Source of the DNA: JBKXSZ01 sp047017005
GTDB taxonomy: Bacteria; Bacillota; Clostridia; TANB77; CAG-508
Length of the DNA stretch: 64,000 nucleotides
Direction: 5' to 3'
NCBI GenBank assembly: GCA_047017005.1
Contig: JBKXSZ010000005.1
Span: 1 to 64,000 of the forward strand
The notes beneath the pieces are model-generated. The model saw only the letters and a program-made list of their open reading frames with translations. It searched no databases and had not been told where the DNA came from. Both the position numbers and the translations under genes were made by a program. Positions 35,281 to 43,782 of this stretch are shown in pieces. Position 1 is the stretch's first letter. Every line of letters starts with the position of its first letter.

Positions 35281-35456
35281 GAATTTGTGATATTTTAAAA
35301 AAGACCTAAAAATAGGTTTATTAAATGAACCTAAAAATAAAGATAAAAATATAAAATTAAATAGGAATCTCGAAAATCAAGAAACATAGTTAGTTCAAGA
35401 TTTTAATGAAGATAAATCCTACTAAAAATTTATGCTATCGAAAAAAAATAGAAAAT

Positions 35457-35485
35457 TTGACAAATGCATGAAAACATAGTATAAT
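35457..35485 (+). promoter_or_regulatory. Consensus promoter upstream of rnj
   Basis: TTGACA at 35457-35462 and TATAAT at 35480-35485 with a 17-base spacer. It gives a leader of about 430 bases before the RNase J gene, or drives a separate small RNA. Confidence 0.75.
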
Positions 35486-35491
35486 AACAAA

Positions 35492-35870
35492 CAGATATTA
35501 CCAATGATTGGTAAAAGATGAGATTTTATTTTTATGAAACATAGAAAAAGAGAAACGGTAAATAATAATAAAATAATTGACTTTTCAAGTAAGAAAATAA
35601 AAAGTAAATGGTAAAAAATGAGAGAGAACATCAAGCATACAAAATGTGAGATATAGAGTTAGGAACGGAAATTTTAAAAATCTATATCCTTTTGTATGAA
35701 TATAAAGAATAAAAATAGTAGGAGGGCCTACTACAGATTAGGGTGTGTAAAAAATAAGATAAACCATAGAAAAAGCAAGCAAAGGAAAAAGAATGGATAA
35801 ATTTTTTAATATTTTTTTATTTCAAAAGAAAAGTTTCAATTAGTTTAAAATTATTTAAACTAATTTTTTT
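35492..35870 (+). ncRNA. Structured leader or small RNA ahead of rnj
   Basis: The 637-base gap 35281-35917 holds no convincing gene. After the consensus promoter it has a long two-part stem (CATACAAAA at about 35636 with TTTTGTATG at about 35699, and GATATAGA with TCTATATC inside it), a second hairpin AGTAGG/CCTACT near 35719-35736, and a terminator at 35838-35870. It resembles an attenuated or regulatory leader. No known riboswitch class was recognised. Confidence 0.45.
35838..35870 (+). terminator. Terminator before rnj
   Basis: TTAGTTTAAA and TTTAAACTAA pair around ATTA, followed by T7. It lies 48 bases upstream of the rnj start, so it would attenuate transcription into rnj. Confidence 0.75.
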
Positions 35871-35917
35871 CATGGAATTTAATAAAGATAAGAGAAAAAA
35901 AGGGAGGAAAAAGGAAA

Positions 35918-37903
35918 ATGGAAAAAACAATAGAAGAAATACAAAAAGAAATATTGGAAGGGATAAATCCAAGAAAAGAAAAAGAAGAAAAAGCACAAAG
36001 AGAACAAAGAGGGAGACAAAATCATCTAAAAAATGTTAGAAAAGCAACAAGAAGGCCAAGGAAGGCAGTAGAAAAGATAGAAGCAAAAGAAGAAAAGAGA
36101 GATACAAAAATAAAAAGTCATAGAGAAAAAATAGAAAACAAACAAGAAGTAAAAATAGTAGAAAGAAAAACAAGAAATAATAAAGAAACAGGAAAGAAAA
36201 AAGAAAATACAAACAATAAAGGAAAAAAAGATTTTAAATTTAAAAAAGAAACACTAAAAATCATTCCAATTGGAGGAATTCAGGAAATTGGAAAAAATAT
36301 GACAGTATTTGAATATGGAAATGAGATTATTATCGTAGACTGTGGATTAGCGTTTCCAGAAGATGATATGCTAGGGGTAGATTTAGTAATACCAGATATT
36401 ACGTATCTAGAAAAAAGCAAAGAGAAAATAAAAGGAATGGTAATTACTCATGGACATGAGGACCATATCGGAGCAATTCCATATTTCTTAAAACAAATAG
36501 ATGTACCAATTTATGCAACAAGATTAACAGCAGGGTTAATTAGTAACAAGCTTGAAGAACATAAGCTATTACGTAAAACAAGGTTAAATATTGTAACACA
36601 AGGAGAGACGATTAAATTAGGAAAGAATTTTCAAGTAGAATTTATTCGTAGTTCTCATAGTATTCCAGATGCTGTTATGTTTGCTATCACAACCCCAGCG
36701 GGTACTGTACTTCATTCTGGAGACTTTAAGGTAGACTATACTCCGATTGATGATAAACCAATGGACTTTGGTAGAATAGCAGAATTAGGAAACAAGGGTA
36801 TTTTAGCGTTGATGTCAGATAGTACAAACTCAGAAAGAAAAGGATATACGATGTCAGAGCGTTCAGTAGGACCTGTTTTTGAAAAGTTATTCTTAAATTG
36901 TAGTAAAAGAATTATTGTAGCAACTTTTGCATCTAACGTACACCGTGTACAACAAATTGTAAACTCTGCTATTAAATATGGTAGAAAAGTAGCGGTTATG
37001 GGTAGAAGTATGATAAATATGATAAATACAGCAAATGAATTAGGCTATATTGATTGTCCAAAAGATTTATTTATTGATATTGATATGATAAAAAATTATA
37101 CAGACGACCAATTAGTTATTATCACAACAGGAAGCCAAGGAGAACCAATGTCTGCCTTAACAAGAATGGCAGCAGGTGACCATAAAAAAGTACAAATTAC
37201 TCCAAACGATTTAGTTATTATATCTGCTACTCCAATACCAGGAAATGAAAAGCTAGTATCAAAAGTAATCGATGACCTAATGCAAATTGGTGCAGAGGTA
37301 GTATATAGCTCCCTTGAAGATATTCACGTATCAGGACACGCATGTCAGGAAGAGCAAAAGCTATTATTAAGCCTAGCAAAACCAAAATACTTTATTCCGG
37401 TACATGGGGAATATAGACAATTAAAAGCTCATAGTGAAACTGCACAAAGCGTAGGAATTGATAGAGAAAATATTTTTATGCTTGCAAATGGTAGAATTCT
37501 AGAACTAAATGAAGACTATGCAAGATTAGCAGGAAGTGTACCAAATGGAAGAGTGTTAGTAGATGGATTAGGAGTAGGAGATGTTGGAAATATCGTACTT
37601 CGTGATAGACAACATTTATCACAAGATGGATTAATCATCATTGTTCTTACAATGGATTCAGGTTCAGGTACTGTAATTGCTGGACCAGACATCATTTCAA
37701 GAGGATTTGTCTATGTGAGAGAGTCTGAGAACCTAATGGATGATGTTAAAAATGTTGTAAAACATGAGATTGAAAAATTCGAACAAAAGGGAATTACAGA
37801 TTGGTCTACAATTAAATCTGAATTAAGAGATAATTTAAGAGATTATTTATTTCATAAAACAAAACGCAACCCAATGATATTGCCAATAATTATGGAAGTA
37901 TAG
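35918..37903 (+). CDS. Ribonuclease J with long basic N-terminal extension
   Basis: A 661-residue protein. Residues 1-105 are a Lys/Arg/Glu-rich, disordered-looking extension not found in the shorter Bacillus enzymes. The metallo-beta-lactamase/beta-CASP core follows: 'GGIQEIGKNMTVFEY', 'ITHGHEDHIGAIPYFL', 'HSGDFKVDYTPID', 'ISATPIPGNEK' and 'FIPVHGEYRQLKAHSETA'. RNase J is the 5' exo- and endonuclease of mRNA decay and rRNA maturation. AGGGAGGAAAAAGG precedes the ATG. Confidence 0.95.
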   Translation: MEKTIEEIQKEILEGINPRKEKEEKAQREQRGRQNHLKNVRKATRRPRKAVEKIEAKEEKRDTKIKSHREKIENKQEVKIVERKTRNNKETGKKKENTNNKGKKDFKFKKETLKIIPIGGIQEIGKNMTVFEYGNEIIIVDCGLAFPEDDMLGVDLVIPDITYLEKSKEKIKGMVITHGHEDHIGAIPYFLKQIDVPIYATRLTAGLISNKLEEHKLLRKTRLNIVTQGETIKLGKNFQVEFIRSSHSIPDAVMFAITTPAGTVLHSGDFKVDYTPIDDKPMDFGRIAELGNKGILALMSDSTNSERKGYTMSERSVGPVFEKLFLNCSKRIIVATFASNVHRVQQIVNSAIKYGRKVAVMGRSMINMINTANELGYIDCPKDLFIDIDMIKNYTDDQLVIITTGSQGEPMSALTRMAAGDHKKVQITPNDLVIISATPIPGNEKLVSKVIDDLMQIGAEVVYSSLEDIHVSGHACQEEQKLLLSLAKPKYFIPVHGEYRQLKAHSETAQSVGIDRENIFMLANGRILELNEDYARLAGSVPNGRVLVDGLGVGDVGNIVLRDRQHLSQDGLIIIVLTMDSGSGTVIAGPDIISRGFVYVRESENLMDDVKNVVKHEIEKFEQKGITDWSTIKSELRDNLRDYLFHKTKRNPMILPIIMEV

Positions 37904-37915
37904 AGGAATACTAGA

Positions 37916-37947
37916 ATACCAAGCTTTTTAGAGCTTGGTAGTTTTTT
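37916..37947 (+). terminator. rnj terminator
   Basis: ACCAAGCT and AGCTTGGT pair around TTTTTAG, followed by T6. Confidence 0.85.
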
Positions 37948-38085
37948 GGGGCTATCCTTTTAAAAGGTACCTATTATTAGAATAGAAAGAAAGTAGAAGA
38001 ATATAAAAAAATTAAACTAAGCGACAAGTTTCGACACAAACAATTTACATAAAATGTTAAAATAGAATCATGGAGGAGTGATTCT

Positions 38086-38250
38086 ATGAATGTTGATTTC
38101 CTTATTATGCGAAATAAGATAAGATTAGAACAAATGATAAATGAAAATGAAGATTATGAAAAAATATTAAAGCAAAGTCAAAAATTGGACAAGTATATTA
38201 ATATCAAAATGAAAGAAATAGAAAAGCAAAGTCCATTAAGACAAATATAA
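38086..38250 (+). CDS. Spo0E-like aspartyl-phosphate phosphatase
   Basis: A 54-residue two-helix protein after TGGAGGAG. The motif 'ILKQSQKLDKYIN' corresponds to the Spo0E signature SQELD, and 'LIMRNKIRLEQMINE' is the first helix (PF09388). These proteins dephosphorylate Spo0A~P and delay sporulation. It was too short for the long-ORF view and lies alone between two terminators. SQKLD in place of SQELD is a conservative variant, so activity is likely but not proven. Confidence 0.85.
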   Translation: MNVDFLIMRNKIRLEQMINENEDYEKILKQSQKLDKYINIKMKEIEKQSPLRQI

Positions 38251-38251
38251 G

Positions 38252-38285
38252 AAGGCAAGAAATTTTTATTCTTGCTTTCTTTTTG
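38252..38285 (+). terminator. Terminator of the spo0E-like gene
   Basis: AAGGCAAGAA and TTCTTGCTTT pair around ATTTTTA, followed by a T-run. Confidence 0.75.
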
Positions 38286-38294
38286 TCTAGTTAG

Positions 38295-38323
38295 TTGTAA
38301 TATGGGTGATAATTTGATATAAT
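38295..38323 (+). promoter_or_regulatory. Promoter of gltX
   Basis: TTGTAA at 38295-38300 and TATAAT at 38318-38323, spacer 17. Confidence 0.65.
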
Positions 38324-38358
38324 ACAGCAGAAAGAGAAATCAAAGGAGAGAAAAAACA

Positions 38359-40014
38359 ATGGATTATAAAGAATTATCAGACTTGATTTTCCCAGATGCA
38401 AAATCAATTTCATATTATGAGGAAAAATATCCAGAAAGAAATTTACCAGAGGGAGCAATAGTAACGAGAGTTGCACCAAGTCCTACAGGATTTGTACATA
38501 TTGGAACTTTATATCAAGCTTTAGTTGCAAAAAAGTTGGCAGAACAAACAGATGGAGTATTTTTTTTAAGAGTAGAAGATACAGATCAAAAAAGAAAAAT
38601 TGAAAATGGTACATTAGAAATTGTTACAGGATTTAGTAGCTATGGAATTGAACCAGATGAAGGAATGATTTCGGAAAATGAAGAAAAAGGAAATTATGGA
38701 CCATATAAACAATCTTTAAGAAAAGAAATTTATCAAGCTTATGCAAAATACTTAATAGAACAAGGCAAAGCATATCCATGTTTCTGCGCTCCAGAAGAAG
38801 TAGAAGAAATAAGAGAAAAACAAGAGGCTGCAAAAATAAGACCAGGATATTATGGTGTATGGGCAAAGTGTAGAAATTTAACAGTAGAAGAAGCAATCAA
38901 AAAAATAAAAAATGGAGAAAAATATATAATTAGATTTAAATCACCAGGTAGAGAAGACAGAAAAATAAAACATCATGATATAATAAAAGGAAATGTTGAT
39001 TTTCCAGAAAATGACCAAGACATAGTAATAATAAAAGCAGATGGCCTTCCAACATACCATTTTGCACATGCAATAGATGACCATTTAATGAGAACAACAC
39101 ATGTAATAAGAGGAGATGAATGGCTATCATCTGTATCACTACATTTACAATTATTTCATGAACTAGGATTTAAAGCTCCTAAATATGCACATATAGCTCC
39201 TATCATGAAAAATGACGAAGGTAATAAAAGAAAATTAAGTAAAAGAAAAGACCCAGAAGCAGCAGTGAGCTATTATGCAAAAGAGGGAATACCAGACATC
39301 GCAGTGAAAGAATATTTATTAAATATAGCAAATTCAACATTTGAAAATTGGAGGAGAGCAAATCCAGACAAATCAATGAATGAATTTAAATTGCAATTAA
39401 GCAAGATGAGTGTAAGTGGTGCTTTATTTGATATAGTAAAATTATTAGATGTATCTAAAACTGTTATATCAAAAATGACTGCAGAGGAAGTATATAAAAA
39501 TACTCTTACATGGGCTAAAAAGTATGACACTGAACTAGAAAACTTATTAAAAGACAAAACATATTCGTTAAAAGTATTAGGAATTGAAAGAGGAAATAAA
39601 AAGCCAAGAAGAGATATTGCAAAATGGTCAGATGTAAAAGAAAATATTGAATATATGTATGTAGATAAATTTGATGAAACAGTTAAAAAATATGAATTCC
39701 AAAATATAAATGAAATAGAAAAAATAAAAGAAATTTTGAAACTATATCTAATAGAATATTACAATGCAGAAGATGATAAACAAGAATGGTTTGATAAAAT
39801 AAAGCAACTAGCAGGAAGATTAGGATATGCAAAAGAAGTAAAAGAATATAAAAAGAATCCTGATAATTATCCTGGACACGTAGGAGATGTTAGTATGGTA
39901 CTTCGTGTTGCATTAACAGGTAGACAAAATACTCCAGATATGTATGAAATCATGAAAATCTTGGGGAAAGAAGAAATGGAAAGAAGATTTCAAAGGATAA
40001 TAAAGAACAGTTGA
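38359..40014 (+). CDS. gltX: Glutamyl-tRNA synthetase
   Basis: A 551-residue class I synthetase. The HIGH motif appears as 'PSPTGFVHIGTLYQAL', followed by 'FFLRVEDTDQKRKIENG', and the KMSKS motif as 'KRKLSKRKDPEAAVSYY'. It is about 65 residues longer than the usual 485-residue Bacillus enzyme; the extra length is in the C-terminal anticodon-binding part, as in a clostridial subgroup. In most Firmicutes it charges both tRNA-Glu and tRNA-Gln. AAAGGAG precedes the start. Confidence 0.94.
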   Translation: MDYKELSDLIFPDAKSISYYEEKYPERNLPEGAIVTRVAPSPTGFVHIGTLYQALVAKKLAEQTDGVFFLRVEDTDQKRKIENGTLEIVTGFSSYGIEPDEGMISENEEKGNYGPYKQSLRKEIYQAYAKYLIEQGKAYPCFCAPEEVEEIREKQEAAKIRPGYYGVWAKCRNLTVEEAIKKIKNGEKYIIRFKSPGREDRKIKHHDIIKGNVDFPENDQDIVIIKADGLPTYHFAHAIDDHLMRTTHVIRGDEWLSSVSLHLQLFHELGFKAPKYAHIAPIMKNDEGNKRKLSKRKDPEAAVSYYAKEGIPDIAVKEYLLNIANSTFENWRRANPDKSMNEFKLQLSKMSVSGALFDIVKLLDVSKTVISKMTAEEVYKNTLTWAKKYDTELENLLKDKTYSLKVLGIERGNKKPRRDIAKWSDVKENIEYMYVDKFDETVKKYEFQNINEIEKIKEILKLYLIEYYNAEDDKQEWFDKIKQLAGRLGYAKEVKEYKKNPDNYPGHVGDVSMVLRVALTGRQNTPDMYEIMKILGKEEMERRFQRIIKNS

Positions 40015-40046
40015 AAATAATTAAAAAATGAAGAAAGGGTGGAAAG

Positions 40047-40226
40047 ATGGAATATCAAATAGGTGATGTGGTTAGAACAAAAAAAGTACATCCTTGTGGA
40101 AGTAAAGAGTGGGAAATTACAAGAGTAGGTGTAGATTTTAAGTTAAAGTGCTTAGGTTGTGGACATATTATTCAACTTCCAAGAGAAAGGGCATTAAAAA
40201 TAATTACAAAAAAGATAGAAAAATAG
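40047..40226 (+). CDS. DUF951 family protein
   Basis: A 59-residue protein, 'MEYQIGDVVRTKKVHPCGSKEWEITRVGVDFKLKCLGCGHIIQLPR' in shape, with the conserved PCGS and C-x2-C pair of DUF951 (PF06107). DUF951 proteins are small, zinc-ribbon-like and often located near ychF, rpsF or tRNA synthetases; the function is unknown. AAAGGGTGG precedes the ATG. It follows gltX by 32 bases, probably in the same transcript, and a terminator ends it. Confidence 0.9.
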   Translation: MEYQIGDVVRTKKVHPCGSKEWEITRVGVDFKLKCLGCGHIIQLPRERALKIITKKIEK

Positions 40227-40229
40227 AAG

Positions 40230-40263
40230 AAAAAGGAAATCTATATTTTGGATTTCCTTTTTC
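40230..40263 (+). terminator. Terminator after DUF951
   Basis: AAGGAAATC and GATTTCCTT pair around TATATTTTG, followed by T5. Confidence 0.75.
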
Positions 40264-40266
40264 TTC

Positions 40267-40295
40267 TAGACATAAAAGTAAAAATATGGTAAAAT
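40267..40295 (+). promoter_or_regulatory. Promoter shared in form with the gene at 43783
   Basis: TAGACA at 40267-40272 and TAAAAT at 40290-40295 with a 17-base spacer. Positions 40284-40305 are identical to 43658-43679. Confidence 0.6.
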
Positions 40296-40395
40296 AATTA
40301 TGTTATCAAATGCTAAGTTCCTACTTATAAATAGAGGAAGGAAAGAATTGATAATGGCCAGCATTCTTAGTACATCTATAGAAAGGAGAAACAAG

Positions 40396-41208
40396 ATGAA
40401 AATAACAGTTCGGAGGGAGTTTGATACAAGACTAGGAAAATTAATTCACAATTGGGCAATACGAAGTGGAGCTAATATGCTTCAAAAAGAGGGAAAGAGA
40501 TATGTTATTTATAAAGTAGAAGGTACAGAAAAAGATGAAATAGAATTGATTGTAGATTCCTTAAAGAAAGTACCGGAGCTTGAAATAGGTGACATAGAAA
40601 CAATTGACAACTCTAAGTATTATCTAGAGACCAAAGAAGTAAATGAGGTAATAAAAAGATTAGAGGAATATTTAAAAATGGTTTCTTTTACAGGAAGTTT
40701 TAAAAAAATTTATATTTCCAAAGAGCAGAAATATATTGAGATAAGATTGCCTAACAACGAATCTTCAAGAAAACTATACCATTTCTTAAAAAGAGCTATT
40801 GGACGAAAGGGAGTTTTTACTGAGAAGAAGCAACCAGAAGCTAAGCAAATTATTTCAAAAGCGATTGCTATGGATATAAACCAACCAAAGAATCCAAACA
40901 GAAAGACGGGAGAAATAGAAAAGAAAGTAAATGTTCCTCAATATGAATTACCAAAACAAGTTTTTCCTAAAAAAGAACAGCAGGAAAAGCCAAATGCAGT
41001 TTTTAAGCAAGAGGAGAGAGCAAAAGTTGCTCAATATGTTTATACGCAAAAACAATCTTTTACTATTTCAGGAGTAGCGGAAAAAACAGGTACTTCGGAA
41101 GAATTAGTGAAGGAAATTCTAGAAGGATGCATAAAAATAGGAGATGTAGGAACGAGAATAGACAAAAAAACAAGTACACTACTCTACTATACCTTAAGGA
41201 ATTATTAA
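40396..41208 (+). CDS. Unrecognised protein with C-terminal winged-helix-like end
   Basis: A 270-residue protein. The ATG at 40396 is chosen because GGAG lies seven bases before it. The N-terminal 140 residues contain two strand-helix-strand segments ('KRYVIYKVEGTEKDEIELIVDSL' and 'SFKKIYISKEQKYIEIRLPNNESSRKLYHFLKRAI'). A Lys/Pro-rich linker and a helix-turn-helix-like end follow ('SFTISGVAEKTGTSEELVKEIL'). No family was recognised. Codon 6 is CGG (40411), a codon absent in frame from all housekeeping genes here. It has the same promoter block as 43783 and a similar domain plan. Confidence 0.6.
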   Translation: MKITVRREFDTRLGKLIHNWAIRSGANMLQKEGKRYVIYKVEGTEKDEIELIVDSLKKVPELEIGDIETIDNSKYYLETKEVNEVIKRLEEYLKMVSFTGSFKKIYISKEQKYIEIRLPNNESSRKLYHFLKRAIGRKGVFTEKKQPEAKQIISKAIAMDINQPKNPNRKTGEIEKKVNVPQYELPKQVFPKKEQQEKPNAVFKQEERAKVAQYVYTQKQSFTISGVAEKTGTSEELVKEILEGCIKIGDVGTRIDKKTSTLLYYTLRNY

Positions 41209-41230
41209 ACATTAAAGATGCTGGTTGTAA

Positions 41231-41258
41231 AAAAGAGCTATTAATAGCTCTTTTTTTC
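41231..41258. terminator. Bidirectional terminator
   Basis: AAAAGAGCTATTAATAGCTC then T7, between the convergent genes at 40396 and engB. Confidence 0.8.
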
Positions 41259-41259
41259 C

Positions 41260-41847
41260 TTACTTTGTTATATATTTTTCTATCAAATTCCAAACATCAC
41301 TAGAATAAATTTTCTTTTCAGAGGAAAATGGCAAAATAGGAATCATATCCGGAATAGATAAATAAGTACGAAGGTCTTCCACATATGCAGGAACCTTAGT
41401 AGGTGCAATTTTATCTGCCTTATTTGCAAGTACTAGAACAGGTAAACTTGTTTGTAAAGCGTAGTGATACATTAAAGCATCATTTTCACTTGGTTTATGG
41501 CGAATATCCATTAATATAATAATACAAGCAATGTTCTCACGATGGAATAAATACTCTTCGATGAATTTTCCTACTTTTGCTTGTTCTTGTTTTGACATTT
41601 TGCTATATCCATAACCCGGCAAATCAACAAAATAAAAAATATTATCCATATTATAAAAATTAAGTTGTCTTGTTTTTCCTGGTTCACTACTAGTTCTAGC
41701 AAGTTTTTTCCTTTGAATCATTGTATTAATGAAAGAAGATTTTCCTACATTAGATTTTCCAACTAATACGATTTCAGGAAGGTTTCCTTTTGGATATTGC
41801 TTAGGGCTAACAGCAGAAATTTCAAATTTTGGATTTTTAATATTCAT
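41260..41847 (-). CDS. engB: Ribosome biogenesis GTPase EngB/YsxC
   Basis: A 195-residue GTPase with G1 'LVGKSNVGKSSFI', G2 Thr in 'TSSEPGKTRQLNFY', G3 'FVDLPGYGYSKM', G4 'VLANKADKI' and G5 'LPFSSEKK'. It is essential for 50S assembly in Firmicutes. Here it is not next to lon or clpX, as it usually is, and has an insertion sequence upstream. Confidence 0.97.
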   Translation of the reverse strand: MNIKNPKFEISAVSPKQYPKGNLPEIVLVGKSNVGKSSFINTMIQRKKLARTSSEPGKTRQLNFYNMDNIFYFVDLPGYGYSKMSKQEQAKVGKFIEEYLFHRENIACIIILMDIRHKPSENDALMYHYALQTSLPVLVLANKADKIAPTKVPAYVEDLRTYLSIPDMIPILPFSSEKKIYSSDVWNLIEKYITK

Positions 41848-42048
41848 ATGAGGTACCTCTATTTCTATAAAATAATATTTAATTATGTAGGTTATTACTA
41901 TTTCATTATATCAAAAATAAAAAATAAAGTAAATGTAAGAATAGAAGAATTTTTTCGTTTGTGCCATTTTCAGCGATTTCACTTCCTCATATTTCCATTT
42001 TTACACTTGTTTTTCTTCTGAAATTTTAAATCGCATTTTTATCCAAAG

Positions 42049-42076
42049 AAAAAAGGGCGCAATAATCCCTTTACAA
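42049..42076. terminator. Hairpin at the distal end of the IS1182-like gene
   Basis: AAAGGG and CCCTTT pair around CGCAATAAT and lie just past the transposase stop. The 253-base gap 41848-42100 holds nothing else recognised. Confidence 0.4.
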
Positions 42077-42100
42077 CTTTATGTGTTTTTTTAATTTTAT

Positions 42101-43375
42101 TTAAGCTACTAAACTTCCTATATTGTCTTGTTTATTTTTTATATGTCCTTTTGCTATTGTTAGCATTACAATAAATGTTAGATTTAGCATTAGCTCCATT
42201 TTCTTTTGCCCTCTTATGAAATGATCATTAAACATGTAATCTCTATCTATTCTACCATTTAACCTTTCTATCTCTGTCCTCATTTTATATTTCTTCTTGA
42301 ATTTTTTACTATCTCTTGCTACTGGTGTAAATATTCTATAATCCGTTTCTAATGGTATTCTATATATTTTCTTTCCCGTATTATACCTTGTATATCTTAA
42401 AGCATTATTTTCTTTATCATATCCTACATATTTCATCTTTTCATAATTACCTAAATCTACTATGTAAAACACTTCTCCTTCTTCAGTATATGCTATTGGT
42501 TGATTTTCTATTTCTTTATATTTTTCTTCTTTATCCCATATATGTTTTATATCCATTATTGGGTTTATATTATATTCTTCTTTTAGCTTTTTGTTTCTTT
42601 TTCCACTATCGTATCCAGCATCTCCCATTAAGTTTTTCATTTTCTCTAATTTATATTTTTCTCTTTCATTGTTTCCCATTTCTTTTAACATATTATCTAA
42701 TTCTGTTTGTTCTGAATTATTTGCTGGTGTTACTTTGCTTTTTATTGGTAATCCATATTTTGCATCACATATTATATGTGCCCTAAATCCATAATGCCAC
42801 TCATTTTTCTTGCTTCCATCTTTCATGTAATATGTTTTACATGAAGTTGTTGCATCATGTTCAGCCCTATTATCTTTACATCTATTATCTTTATATTGAT
42901 TTGCATATGTATCTAAATATTTCCCATCTATTGCACAATCCTCTCCAAATCCTTCTAAATTTTCATACATAAATTTTACTAATTGTTCAAATATCTCTTC
43001 AATTTCTTGTTTACAATCTTTTAATTTGTTGAAAAAACCTGTAAATACTCTTGCTGGTGGTACTAAATGTTTTCTATCTCCACAATATTTATATTTCCCT
43101 TCACTTAATCCACATGCTATTCTTAGTTGTGAATTTCTACTTAATTCTCTTCTAAATGATTCTACACTTCTATGTCCAAATATTTTCATTGCATAAATTA
43201 AATTTAACATTGTTCTTACTGGATAATCATTTCTTCCATTCTTTCTTGTTTTTTCAAGCTTTTCGCATAATTTATCATCATCTATATTTTCAAAAAATAT
43301 TTTTAATCTTTCTAAATCTCCTAAATTTTCAATTTCCCTATATTCAAATATTGAAATTTGTGATATATTATTCAT
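42101..43375 (-). CDS. IS1182-family transposase
   Basis: A 424-residue DDE transposase, full length. N-terminal DUF772-type domain ('PVRTMLNLIYAMKIFGHRSVESFRRELSRNSQLRIACGL'), DDE domain with 'DCAIDGKYLDTYANQ', 'AHIICDAKYGLPI', 'MGDAGYDSGKRNKKL' and 'MRTEIERLNGRIDRDY' (catalytic E). The start at 43375 follows AAAGGAGTG. It lies between engB and an unrecognised gene on the opposite strand. Confidence 0.92.
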   Translation of the reverse strand: MNNISQISIFEYREIENLGDLERLKIFFENIDDDKLCEKLEKTRKNGRNDYPVRTMLNLIYAMKIFGHRSVESFRRELSRNSQLRIACGLSEGKYKYCGDRKHLVPPARVFTGFFNKLKDCKQEIEEIFEQLVKFMYENLEGFGEDCAIDGKYLDTYANQYKDNRCKDNRAEHDATTSCKTYYMKDGSKKNEWHYGFRAHIICDAKYGLPIKSKVTPANNSEQTELDNMLKEMGNNEREKYKLEKMKNLMGDAGYDSGKRNKKLKEEYNINPIMDIKHIWDKEEKYKEIENQPIAYTEEGEVFYIVDLGNYEKMKYVGYDKENNALRYTRYNTGKKIYRIPLETDYRIFTPVARDSKKFKKKYKMRTEIERLNGRIDRDYMFNDHFIRGQKKMELMLNLTFIVMLTIAKGHIKNKQDNIGSLVA

Positions 43376-43446
43376 AGATTTTTTCACTCCTTTTGTTAAG
43401 TTTTTTTCCAAATTAATTATATCAAATTAGAGTGAAAAAATCACTA

Positions 43447-43480
43447 AAAACGCTTGAAAAATCAAGCGTTTTTGTGTTTT
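43447..43480. terminator. Hairpin at the upstream end of the IS1182-like element
   Basis: AAAACGCTTGA and TCAAGCGTTTT pair around AAAA. Such hairpins at IS borders stop read-through into the transposase. The 407-base gap 43376-43782 holds this, a promoter and a structured leader. Confidence 0.6.
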
Positions 43481-43640
43481 TGTCGTATTTTTAAATTTAT
43501 TTTATTATCTCTACTAATTAATGTCTGCAAATGGCTTAACTTCATGTCGTTACATTTTTATTACAAATTTTACACCTATGGTATTACTCTTTTTCAACTA
43601 ACGAAATTATTCTAGAAAGGATAGAGTCAAAAGAATAGAA

Positions 43641-43669
43641 TAGACAAAATATAGCAAATATGGTAAAAT
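43641..43669 (+). promoter_or_regulatory. Promoter of the gene at 43783
   Basis: TAGACA at 43641-43646 and TAAAAT at 43664-43669, spacer 17. Bases 43658-43679 are identical to 40284-40305. Confidence 0.6.
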
Positions 43670-43678
43670 AATTATGTT

Positions 43679-43720
43679 ACTATCCAAAGCTATAATTTGA
43701 AAGTTCAAATATAGGATAGT
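43679..43720 (+). promoter_or_regulatory. Stem-loop leader of the gene at 43783
   Basis: ACTATCC at 43679-43685 pairs with GGATAGT at 43714-43720, and ATTTGAA at 43695-43701 with TTCAAAT at 43704-43710. The structure begins about 10 bases after the promoter, so it forms the 5' end of the transcript. Confidence 0.5.
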
Positions 43721-43782
43721 GAAGGGCTAATTTACAAGAACACTTTATAAGATAACTAAAACAGAAAGGATATGACAGACAG

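Noticed and set aside
35534..35614. 26-residue ORF in the rnj leader
   Set aside because: Weak ribosome binding site and no family; the segment is better explained as structured leader.
40300..40395. Extended start at 40300 for the gene at 40396
   Set aside because: No ribosome binding site near 40300, and the segment overlaps the promoter and leader; GGAG before 40396 is better placed.
40411..40440. CGG at 40411 as a fifth +1 shift site
   Set aside because: The +1 frame stops after seven codons while the zero frame stays open for 265 more, so this CGG is read in frame.
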